From contig NZ_JAHTKP010000031.1 in NCBI RefSeq assembly GCF_019192735.1, forward strand, positions 23,950 to 87,949: a stretch of DNA of 64,000 bases, written 5' to 3'. Positions 33,642 to 40,174 of the stretch are shown piece after piece. The position numbers were made by a program, and so were the translations under genes. Each line of letters begins with the position of its first letter. The stretch's first letter is position 1. Source of the DNA: Kitasatospora aureofaciens. Lineage in GTDB: Bacteria > Actinomycetota > Actinomycetes > Streptomycetales > Streptomycetaceae. The notes under the pieces are model-generated. The model made no database searches and was not told the origin of the DNA. It saw only the letters and a program-made list of their open reading frames with translations.

Positions 33642-34865
33642 TTGACGACCACGCCCCCCACGCCCGCCGCTACCGCCGTCCCGCTGCCCGCCCCGCACGA
33701 CAACCGCTGCCCGTTCAGCCCGCCGCCCGCCTACACCGAGGCCGCCCGAACCTCGTCCGTCTCCCGCGCCGAGCTGCCCGACGGCTCGCCCTGCTGGCTG
33801 GTGACCGGCTACCCCGAGGTGCGCACCGTCCTGTCCGACCGCCGGTTCAGCGCCGACGCCCGCCACCCCGCCTTCCCGCTCTTCACCCCCGAACGGCGCG
33901 AGCTCTTCGCCGAGAACCCGAGCTTCATCCGGCTCGACGACCCGGAGCACGCCCGGCTGCGCCGCATGGTCACCGGGGATTTCCTGGTCAAGCGGGTCGA
34001 GGCGATGCGCCCCGGGATCCAGGAGATCGTCGACGAGACGCTCGACCGGATGACCGACGGCGCCACCGAGGCCGACCTGGTCGGCTCCTTCGCGCTGCCC
34101 GTCCCCTCGCTGGTGATCTGCCTGCTGCTCGGCGTGCCGTACGAGGACCGGGAGATGTTCCAGAGCCTCAGCCGGACGCTGCTCAACACCTTCGCCGGGG
34201 TCGGCGAGATCTCCCGGGCCAATGACGAGCTGCTGGACTACCTCGGCGGGCTCGCCGCCCACAAGAAGGAGCACCCGGCCGAGGACATCCTGAGCCGGCT
34301 CGCCGCCCGCGACGACCTCACCCTGCGCGAGATCGCCGCCACCGGCATCCTGCTGCTGGTGGCCGGGCACGAGACCACCGCCAACATGATCGGGCTCTCC
34401 ACCGTCCTGCTGCTCGACCGGCCCGAGCAGAAGGCGAAGCTCGCCGACCCGGCCGCGCTGCCCGGCGCGGTCGAGGAACTGCTGCGCCACACCACCATCG
34501 TCCACACCGGCCTGCCCCGGGTCGCGGTGGAGGACGTCGAGCTGGACGGCACCCTGATCAGGGCCGGGGAGGGCGTCTTCGCGATGCTCTCCACCGCCAA
34601 CCGGGACGAGCTGATGTTCGGCGGCGAGGACCGGCTGCCCGCCGACGACGTCGACCTCGACCGGGACGCCCGGCGCCACCTGGCCTTCGGCTTCGGCGTG
34701 CACCAGTGCCTCGGCCAGCCGCTGGCCCGCGCCGAGCTGCAGATCGCACTCGGCACCCTGTTCCACCGGCTGCCCGGACTGCGGCTGGCGGTGCCGCACA
34801 GCGAGCTGGTGTTCCGCCCGGACAGCGTCGTCTACGGACTGAAGTCGCTGCCCGTCGCCTGGTGA
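33642..34865 (+). CDS. Cytochrome P450 (CYP105-like)
   Basis: 407 residues from a TTG start preceded by AAGGAG. Monooxygenase signature parts: I-helix LLLVAGHETTANMI (oxygen-activating Thr), K-helix EELLR, and the haem loop FGFGVHQCLGQPLARAEL with the axial Cys. Length, N-terminal PFSPPPAYTEA and the early NRCPF fit class CYP105 and its relatives, which act on drugs, macrolides and xenobiotics. The ferredoxin before it completes an electron chain, but a reductase is not encoded here. Substrate unknown. A tandem direct repeat spans its stop codon. Confidence 0.92.
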   Translation: MTTTPPTPAATAVPLPAPHDNRCPFSPPPAYTEAARTSSVSRAELPDGSPCWLVTGYPEVRTVLSDRRFSADARHPAFPLFTPERRELFAENPSFIRLDDPEHARLRRMVTGDFLVKRVEAMRPGIQEIVDETLDRMTDGATEADLVGSFALPVPSLVICLLLGVPYEDREMFQSLSRTLLNTFAGVGEISRANDELLDYLGGLAAHKKEHPAEDILSRLAARDDLTLREIAATGILLLVAGHETTANMIGLSTVLLLDRPEQKAKLADPAALPGAVEELLRHTTIVHTGLPRVAVEDVELDGTLIRAGEGVFAMLSTANRDELMFGGEDRLPADDVDLDRDARRHLAFGFGVHQCLGQPLARAELQIALGTLFHRLPGLRLAVPHSELVFRPDSVVYGLKSLPVAW

Positions 34866-34897
34866 CGTCCGGCGGGCCCCGGTGACGTCCGGCGGGC
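34861..34897. repeat. Two 17-bp direct repeats at the end of the P450 gene
   Basis: GGTGACGTCCGGCGGGC occurs at 34861-34877 and 34881-34897, a 20-base period. The first copy contains the P450 TGA. The core TGACGTC is reminiscent of the inner palindrome 1.7 kb upstream. Confidence 0.8.
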
Positions 34898-35019
34898 GCG
34901 CCGACAACCCGGCTGGCCCCGGCGCCGGGGCGGAGGCAGGCTGGAAGGGCGAACGACAAACCCGGCCTGCCGCGCCCCGGCGCGGGGCGCCCGGACCGGC
35001 CGAGGAGACGGAGCCCGCG

Positions 35020-35184
35020 ATGACCGACATGAGCGCACGGTCCGAAGTGAGCACCGAGATCGACGAGGACGTCCGCGCCGCGGACCCCGAGGAGGGCATC
35101 ACCTCGATGCAGAACCTGCACGCGCAGGACGAGTCCCGGGCGGAGGGCGAGCCCATACTGGACGAGCCCGGACCGAACAGCTGA
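35020..35184 (+). CDS. 54-residue acidic small protein
   Basis: ATG 35020 has GGAG eight bases before. MTDMSARSEVSTEIDEDVRA...QNLHAQDESRAEGEPI is highly acidic, with no Cys, Trp, Tyr or Phe, so it is probably a soluble, disordered peptide. A terminator hairpin follows directly, supporting a real transcript. It could be co-transcribed with the P450 (154 bases after its stop). Function unknown. Confidence 0.5.
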   Translation: MTDMSARSEVSTEIDEDVRAADPEEGITSMQNLHAQDESRAEGEPILDEPGPNS

Positions 35185-35197
35185 CCGTCTGACGGAC

Positions 35198-35225
35198 GAG
35201 GCCGCCCGGGCGCCCGGGCGGCCTC
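35198..35225. terminator. Hairpin after the 54-residue gene
   Basis: GAGGCCGCCCGGG (35198-35210) and its perfect complement at 35213-35225 with CG between: a 13-bp stem if the centre opens. Confidence 0.8.
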
Positions 35226-35283
35226 CGGCTACCGCGGGTGTCGCTGCCGGACGGGCGGCGGACCGGCGGGGGAGGATAGGCGC

Positions 35284-35619
35284 ATGACCGAGCAGAATCA
35301 GGGCGGACGGCAGGCACAACCGCCCGCGGACCCGCGCACGTCGTGGGCGACCTGGACCACGCAGTCGATCATCAGCGGGCCGGGCGGCGTCACCACCGCC
35401 GAGGTCGGCCCCATCTCCGGCGACCTCACCGTGCACACCACCTGGGTGGACGGCGAGGCCCGGCTGACCGTCCAGTACACCGGCGCGCTGGACTGGTACA
35501 CGGTGGCCGGCAGCCCCGTCCCGGCGGCGGACGAGACCACCGCGCGGGCGATCCACCAGGCGATGGTGAACGGCGTCAAGACCGGCCGCGGCGCCTCCGC
35601 CCCCTCCGCAGGGACGTAG
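35284..35619 (+). CDS. Conserved hypothetical protein, 111 residues
   Basis: ATG 35284, with GGAGGATAGG before it. The N-terminus is polar (MTEQNQGGRQAQPPADPRTS); the rest looks like a small beta fold (GGVTTAEVGPISGDLTVHTTWVDGEARLTVQYTGALDWYTVAG). It has no signal or membrane region. Its stop abuts the stop of the convergent gene (35619/35620) with no spacer. I do not recognise the family. Confidence 0.65.
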   Translation: MTEQNQGGRQAQPPADPRTSWATWTTQSIISGPGGVTTAEVGPISGDLTVHTTWVDGEARLTVQYTGALDWYTVAGSPVPAADETTARAIHQAMVNGVKTGRGASAPSAGT

Positions 35620-36468
35620 TCAGGCCCCCGCCGCTCCCCAGTAGCCGGGGTCCGCCGGGCGGCGCCGGCGCAGGTCCTCGCGGACCTCGCCGGCCAGCCG
35701 GCGGGTGTCGCGGCGGTTGACGGTGGCACCGATGCCCGCGCCGACCAGCAGCGGGGTGACCGACGGCAGACGGCGCAGCGAGCTGCGGGTGAGCCGGCGG
35801 CGGACCCGCCGGCGCACCTCCGCCCCGAGCGCCAGCGTCGCGAAGCCGGCCGGGCGGACCAGCAGGGCGGCGTCGATGCCCCGGCGGTCGGCCCAGGCGC
35901 CGAGGTAGGCGGTGGCCCGCTGGGTGATGCTCCCGGTGGCCGGGACGCCGTAGACCTCGTGCAGTTCGGCGATCAGTTTGAGCTCCACGGCCGCCACCGC
36001 GAGCGTCTCGGCGGCGATCTCCACCGGCATCGCGGGCGGCACCGGCAGCATCGCCGCGGCGCCCACGCCCGCGCCGAGCGCGCTCGACGCCCGGGCCGCG
36101 CCGGCGACCAGCAGGTCGGCCAGCTGCTCCGGGTCGGCGGCGCCGGGGTGCTGGGCGCGCAGGGTGGCGAGGCTGCGGACCGGAATCCGCGGCGCGGCCT
36201 GAACCAGCTGTTCGGTGAGCGCCCGGCCGCCGAATACGGCACCCTTGGCGGCGGCCCGGCCGCCGGTGCCGATCAGCCGCGCCACGTGCGCCACCAGAAC
36301 CCGGCCGCGACTGCGTTCGGCGCGGTCGTCGGCGGCCTGCCGCTCGCGGACCGGGCGCTCGGCCCCTTCGACCGGATCGGCGAGATCGCGGGCTACGCGC
36401 CGGCCGGCGCGGCGCTCGGGGGCGGGCCCGAAGCGGACGGAATGTCCTGGTTTGCGGAATATTGCCAT
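35620..36468 (-). CDS. EcsC-like hypothetical protein
   Basis: 282 residues, ATG 36468 (weak ribosome site; MAIFRKPGHS). The N-terminal 60 residues are Arg-rich. The centre, Ala-rich and amphipathic (LGAGVGAAAMLPVPPAMPVEIAAETLAVAAVELKLIAELHEVYG), is seen in many actinobacterial proteins of unknown function and resembles EcsC-type proteins. LLVGAGIGATVNRRDTRRLAGEVR near the C-terminus is also shared by that group. Several weakly hydrophobic stretches could touch a membrane, but none is a clear helix. Confidence 0.55.
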   Translation of the reverse strand: MAIFRKPGHSVRFGPAPERRAGRRVARDLADPVEGAERPVRERQAADDRAERSRGRVLVAHVARLIGTGGRAAAKGAVFGGRALTEQLVQAAPRIPVRSLATLRAQHPGAADPEQLADLLVAGAARASSALGAGVGAAAMLPVPPAMPVEIAAETLAVAAVELKLIAELHEVYGVPATGSITQRATAYLGAWADRRGIDAALLVRPAGFATLALGAEVRRRVRRRLTRSSLRRLPSVTPLLVGAGIGATVNRRDTRRLAGEVREDLRRRRPADPGYWGAAGA

Positions 36469-36497
36469 GTGGGTCCGGTACCCGGCCCGGACCTCCG

Positions 36498-36782
36498 CTA
36501 GTCGGCGACCTCGACCCCGCGCCAGAACGCCACGCGGCCGCGCACGTGCTCGGCCTCGGGCTTCGGGTCGGCGTAGTACCAGGCCGCGTCGGGGTTGGTC
36601 TGCCCGTCGACGTGCAGTGTGTAGTAGGCGGCGGTGCCCTTCCAGCCGCAGACGGTGGTGGTGTCGGACGGGCGCAGGTACTCGCCTCGCACCGAATCGG
36701 CCGGGAAGTAGTGGTTGCCTTCGACGACGACGGTGTCATCGCTCTCGGCGATGACTGTGTCCTGCCAGCGTGCTGTGGTCAT
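36498..36782 (-). CDS. DUF427 domain protein
   Basis: 94 residues from ATG 36782. Diagnostic DUF427 features: ARWQDTVIAESDDTVVVEGNHYFP (start), CGWKGTAAYYTL with the Cys-x-Trp-Lys-Gly motif, and DAAWYYADPKPEA followed by VRGRVAFWRGVEV. Single-domain DUF427 proteins have no proven reaction. The gene lies in a leftward run of small conserved genes (35.6-37.3 kb). Confidence 0.88.
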   Translation of the reverse strand: MTTARWQDTVIAESDDTVVVEGNHYFPADSVRGEYLRPSDTTTVCGWKGTAAYYTLHVDGQTNPDAAWYYADPKPEAEHVRGRVAFWRGVEVAD

Positions 36783-36825
36783 GCGCCGAATTCTCGGTGA
36801 ATCGGCGGGCTCAGGGAAGGCCTTT

Positions 36826-37062
36826 TCAGGGCAGCGGCTGGGCGTGCACCGGCAGGTGCGGGGTCTGGTGGCCGCCGCTGGCGAGCATCCGGACCTCGCC
36901 GGCGTCGCTGATCTCGGCTCTGACGATGCCGCTGGCGTCCTCGTACACGGGGTGGCCGCCGGGGCCCGTCGCGCTGGTGCGGGCGACCACGACGACGTCC
37001 TGCGGGGCCTGGGTGCCGGGGGTACCGGGGAAGGTGAGTGCGTAACGGGTGGGCGAGTTCAT
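36826..37062 (-). CDS. DUF6296-like small protein
   Basis: 78 residues. AGGAGG lies six bases before ATG 37062 and decides the start (a GTG directly before it would be too near). The pattern RYALTFPGTPG, VVVVARTSATGPGGHPVYED, IVRAEISDAGEVRMLASGG matches the DUF6296 group that I know from Streptomycetaceae, notably Kitasatospora. Function unknown. Confidence 0.65.
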   Translation of the reverse strand: MNSPTRYALTFPGTPGTQAPQDVVVVARTSATGPGGHPVYEDASGIVRAEISDAGEVRMLASGGHQTPHLPVHAQPLP

Positions 37063-37110
37063 CACCGACCTCCTGGTCCCTGGCTGCGGCCCGGCCCGGC
37101 GGACGCCGGC

Positions 37111-37347
37111 CTACGCCGCGGCCTCGGCGGCACTGGCGTGTGCACCGCGGACCTCCAGTTCGGCGAGCAGCCGGGCGGTCGCCTCGGCGACGGCGTCCAC
37201 GGCCCGGTCGAAGGCCTCGCGGTTGTGCGCGGCCGGGGCGCGGAACCCGGACACCTTCCGGACGTACTGCAGCGCGGCGGCGCGGAAGTCGTCCTCGTCG
37301 GCGTCGAAGGTCACGGGCGGTCGCAGCGTCTTGATGTTGCGGCACAT
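37111..37347 (-). CDS. DUF2277 family protein
   Basis: 78 residues from ATG 37347. MCRNIKTLRPPVT is the invariant DUF2277 opening, followed by DDFRAAALQYVRKVSGFRAPAAHNREAFDRAVDAVAEATARLLAELEVRG, the complete family pattern. Longer in-frame starts exist but would precede this opening with unrelated sequence. Function unknown. Confidence 0.92.
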   Translation of the reverse strand: MCRNIKTLRPPVTFDADEDDFRAAALQYVRKVSGFRAPAAHNREAFDRAVDAVAEATARLLAELEVRGAHASAAEAAA

Positions 37348-37763
37348 GCCCCCAGTCTCGCGCGCGGACGGCCCGCTGGCGAGCCCCCAGGACGCGGCCT
37401 TGACGTCACCCGATGTCACCGGCCCGCCATGATCGGCTCACGGGCGCGTCATCCGGGCCGATTAGGATGCCGGACGAACGAATTCACCCCGCCGCGTGTC
37501 CGCACGGGCGTCACCCCGGAGTCACCCCTTTGCCTCTCGCCGGCGACCGGCGCCGGCCCGCGGGCGGAGCGCCCGGGCCGGTGCCGGCCGGCGAGGCCCG
37601 ATCGGCGGCTGTGGTCGGCGGTTAGCGGACGGGCTCGATGTCGCGGTGCGCGTCGGCGAGGAGCTGGTAGCCCGCGCCGTTGGCCTTGATCCCGGCCCGC
37701 TCGTCCTCGGACAGCTCGCGGCGGGGCCGGCAGGGCAGGGCAGGCGGATCAGGGCAGGACGGT
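37348..37763. other. 416-bp region with a gene remnant and GC-rich inverted repeats
   Basis: It lies between two leftward genes. The only protein-like trace is the fragment at 37622-37726. Around 37550-37610 the GC-rich sequence holds overlapping inverted repeats (CGCCGGCGACCGGCGCCGGC and GGCCGGTGCCGGCCGGC) that could form hairpins. A possible CRP/other site was not found. An AT-richer patch, CGATTAGGATGCCGGACGAACGAATT, begins near 37460. Confidence 0.45.
37622..37726 (-). pseudogene. Possible C-terminal gene remnant
   Basis: In the minus frame ending at TAA 37624-37622 the translation reads RRELSEDERAGIKANGAGYQ then LLADAHRDIEPVR. This reads like a real protein end (balanced, non-repetitive) but no start codon lies in frame before it runs into the DJ-1 gene's 3' end. 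I could not name the family. It may be a truncated gene or an accidental open frame. Confidence 0.3.
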
Positions 37764-38330
37764 TCAGGACAGCGGAGCCTTGGTGCGCAGCACCTCGATG
37801 AACGCCCGCAGCCACGCCGGGTGGTCGGGCCAGGCGCGGGCCGAGACCACCACGCCGTCCACGACCGCCTCGCCGTCGACGAACTCGGCGCCCGCCGCCT
37901 TCACGTCCGGCGCCAGCGCCGGGTAGGCGGAGCTGCGGCGGCCGGCCAGCACGCCCGCGGCGGCGCTGATCAGCGGGCCGTGGCAGATCTGCGCGACCGG
38001 CTTGTCGCCCGCGAAGAAGTGCTGCACGATCCGCTGCACGTCCGGGTCGTTGCGCAGGTACTCGGGGGCCCGGCCGCCGGGGATCACCAGCGCGACGTAG
38101 TCCGCCGGGTCGACGTCCGCGAAGGCGAGGTCGGCGGGCCAGGTGTAGCCGGGCTTCTCGGTGTAGGTGTCGTAGCCGTCGACGAAGTCGTGCACGACGA
38201 ACTGGAGGCGCTTCTTCGTCGGCGCCGCGATGTCGACCTGGTAGCCCTCCTCGCGCAGCCGCTGGTAGGGGTAGAACACCTCCAGCGACTCGGCGGCGTC
38301 CCCGGTGACGAGCAGGATCTTCGATGTCAT
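37764..38330 (-). CDS. DJ-1/PfpI-family protein
   Basis: 188 residues from ATG 38330, with GGAGGG ten bases upstream (an ATG at 38339 abuts that site). The class I glutamine-amidotransferase fold appears as KILLVTGDAAESLEVFYPYQRLREEGYQVDIAAPT, with YVALVIPGGRAPEYLR and the nucleophile elbow AQICHGPLISAA (Cys, followed by His). Close relatives are PfpI-type proteases or glyoxalase III-like deglycases. The catalytic Cys and the preceding Glu are present; activity is not determinable. It stands alone. Confidence 0.88.
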   Translation of the reverse strand: MTSKILLVTGDAAESLEVFYPYQRLREEGYQVDIAAPTKKRLQFVVHDFVDGYDTYTEKPGYTWPADLAFADVDPADYVALVIPGGRAPEYLRNDPDVQRIVQHFFAGDKPVAQICHGPLISAAAGVLAGRRSSAYPALAPDVKAAGAEFVDGEAVVDGVVVSARAWPDHPAWLRAFIEVLRTKAPLS

Positions 38331-38587
38331 CGCCGACATCCCTCCACATGATCGAGCGTCAGACCTGGCGCGAGCCCGGGTCGGTGGCGCCATCCGCTCG
38401 TCGGCGGTGGCGTCCGGCCGCGGGCCCGGTCCAACTTCCCGCACCCGGCGCGCCGTTCGCAACAGGGCGCACCGGGTGAATCGCAGCGCGTGAGCGTACG
38501 CGTGCGCCTCTGACGGGCCGTGCGCGCCGGGTCACCGCCGTCCTAGACTCCTGCTGCCCGACGCTGATCACCACCCGAAGGAGTCCC

Positions 38588-39136
38588 ATGGCGGACCGCA
38601 CCACCTACCTCGTCCTGGCCGGCTACGAGAACTCGGGGCCCGAGCACTGGCAGACCCGGTGGGAGGAGGCCGAACCGGAGACCTTCCGGCGGGTGCAGCA
38701 GGCCGACTGGGACCACCCGGAGCCCGGGGACTGGGTGGCCCGGGTCGACGCCGCGGTGGCCGAGGCCGCCGCCGAGGGGCCGGTGGTGCTGGTCGCGCAC
38801 AGCCTCGGCTGCATCACGGCGGCCCGCTGGGTGGCCGGCACGAGCGCCGACCGGACCGCCGCCGTCCGGGGCGCGCTGCTCGTCGCGCCCGCCGACATCG
38901 ACACCGCCGACGTCCCGGCGCTGGTCGGCTTCCGGCCGGTGGCGCTCACGGCGTTCCCGTTCCCGACCCTGGTCGTCGCCAGCACCGACGACCCGTGGGT
39001 GACCCCCGAGCGGGCCCGGCACTTCGCCGAGTCCTGGGGCGCCCGGTACGTCGAGCCCGGCGCGTACGGGCACATCAACTCCGCCTCGGGGCTGGGCGAC
39101 TGGCCGGAGGGCCGGAAGCTCCTCGCCGAGCTCTGA
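38588..39136 (+). CDS. RBBP9/YdeN-type alpha/beta serine hydrolase
   Basis: 182 residues, ATG 38588 with GAAGGAG. Family features: YLVLAGYENSGPEHWQTRWE at the start, the nucleophile VLVAHSLGCITAARW (Ser), the acid in ASTDDPWVTPERARHFAESWG and the His in GHINSASGLGDWPEG. The catalytic triad is complete. These small hydrolases have broad esterase activity of uncertain biological role. Confidence 0.9.
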   Translation: MADRTTYLVLAGYENSGPEHWQTRWEEAEPETFRRVQQADWDHPEPGDWVARVDAAVAEAAAEGPVVLVAHSLGCITAARWVAGTSADRTAAVRGALLVAPADIDTADVPALVGFRPVALTAFPFPTLVVASTDDPWVTPERARHFAESWGARYVEPGAYGHINSASGLGDWPEGRKLLAEL

Positions 39137-39163
39137 CACCTTCGACCGGGGGGACGACGGGGG

Positions 39164-39766
39164 ATGCCACGAGAGAACATGCCGCTGCGTACGCGGCGCG
39201 TGCTGGTGCGGGTGCTCGGGGGCGCGGGGCTGGCCGCCGTGCTGCTGTACACCGAGGGCCAGTGGGAGAGCCGCTCCGGCGGGCGGATGCTGGTCGCCGA
39301 CCTGCTCAACCGGCCGGAGCTGCTGCTCGGCGCGGCGCTGGCCGCGATGATCGCCGCCGCCTGGCTCGCCGACCGCCGCACGGCCGTCCGGACCGCCACC
39401 CGGGCGGTCACGGTCACGGCCGGGGTGGTGTTCCTGCTCGGCGTGCTCGCCGTGCACAAGGTCTCGGCGGCGGAGACGCGCAGCCGCGAGACCGCCCCGG
39501 CCCGGCCGGAGCGCGCGCTGGTCGTCGTGCACCGCTTGTACGAGGCCGGGCCGGAGCCGGGTGAGCACTGGCAGGTGCTGCTGGAGACCGGCACCGGCTG
39601 GTCCGCACGGCGCTGGACGCTCGCCGACGTCGGCGGCGGGCCGGACGACGGGCGGCTGGTGCGGGCGAGTTGGACGGGGCGGGACCGGATCACCATCGTG
39701 ACGGACGCGTACCAGCGGGTGTTCACCGTCGACCCGGACACGGGCGAGCCGCTGGAGGCGCGGTAG
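39164..39766 (+). CDS. Membrane protein of unknown function
   Basis: 200 residues from ATG 39164 (ATG 39179 possible). Three hydrophobic helices are visible (VLGGAGLAAVLLYTE, LLLGAALAAMIAAAWLA, VTVTAGVVFLLGVLAVH) and the last 95 residues form a soluble domain (RALVVVHRLYEAGPEPGEHW...RITIVTDAYQRVFTVDPDTGEP). I do not recognise the family. It follows the hydrolase by 27 bases and is probably in its operon. Confidence 0.65.
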   Translation: MPRENMPLRTRRVLVRVLGGAGLAAVLLYTEGQWESRSGGRMLVADLLNRPELLLGAALAAMIAAAWLADRRTAVRTATRAVTVTAGVVFLLGVLAVHKVSAAETRSRETAPARPERALVVVHRLYEAGPEPGEHWQVLLETGTGWSARRWTLADVGGGPDDGRLVRASWTGRDRITIVTDAYQRVFTVDPDTGEPLEAR

Positions 39767-39800
39767 CGCGGCGCTCGGCCCAGACCCGCGGCGTGGCCGA

Positions 39801-40097
39801 TCAGCCCGAGCCCGCCGCGTGGCCGATCAGCGCGAGGAGTGCCGCGTTGCCGGCCGCGCCGAGGGCGGTGGCGGAGAGGAACCGGGCCGGGGTGCCGTCG
39901 CGGAACGGGTTGACGGCCAGGGCGAGGAGGAAGCCCGGCATCGTCCAGATCACCGCCGTCCACTGCCGCACGGCGTTGGCCGCGCTGGTGCCGGCCCGCA
40001 GTTCGCGGGCGGCGGCGAGGGCGAGCACGCCGTAGACGGCCAGATACCCGACGGAAGGCCAGAACACGGCGGGGACGCCGAGGAAGCTGTGCGGCAT
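39801..40097 (-). CDS. Small membrane protein
   Basis: 98 residues from ATG 40097 (MPHSFLGVPAVFWPSVGYLA). Three hydrophobic segments: VGYLAVYGVLALAAA, WTAVIWTMPGFLLALAVN, ALGAAGNAALLALIGHAA. No functional motif. It lies downstream of the penicillin-binding protein gene in the same direction, but a strong hairpin separates the two. Confidence 0.6.
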   Translation of the reverse strand: MPHSFLGVPAVFWPSVGYLAVYGVLALAAARELRAGTSAANAVRQWTAVIWTMPGFLLALAVNPFRDGTPARFLSATALGAAGNAALLALIGHAAGSG

Positions 40098-40116
40098 GGC
40101 GTCATCGTGCGACGGA

Positions 40117-40164
40117 ACGCCGTGGCCCCGCATGAGTACGGGTACTCATGCGGGGCCACGGCGT
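40117..40164. terminator. 23-bp inverted repeat after the PBP gene
   Basis: ACGCCGTGGCCCCGCATGAG (first 20 bases of a 23-base arm, 40117-40139) is complemented perfectly at 40142-40164, with only GG between. It lies 11 bases beyond the PBP stop. The centre must open to fold. Confidence 0.85.
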
Positions 40165-40174
40165 GCCCGCCGGA

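Noticed and set aside
35020..35184. Acidic 54-residue gene near a P450 as a RiPP precursor
   Set aside because: It has no aromatic or Cys residues for P450 cross-linking, and no leader/core pattern or maturation gene is nearby.
40117..40164. Perfect palindrome as an attachment or recombination site
   Set aside because: It lies just after a stop codon, is GC-rich, and there is no integrase; a terminator explains it.
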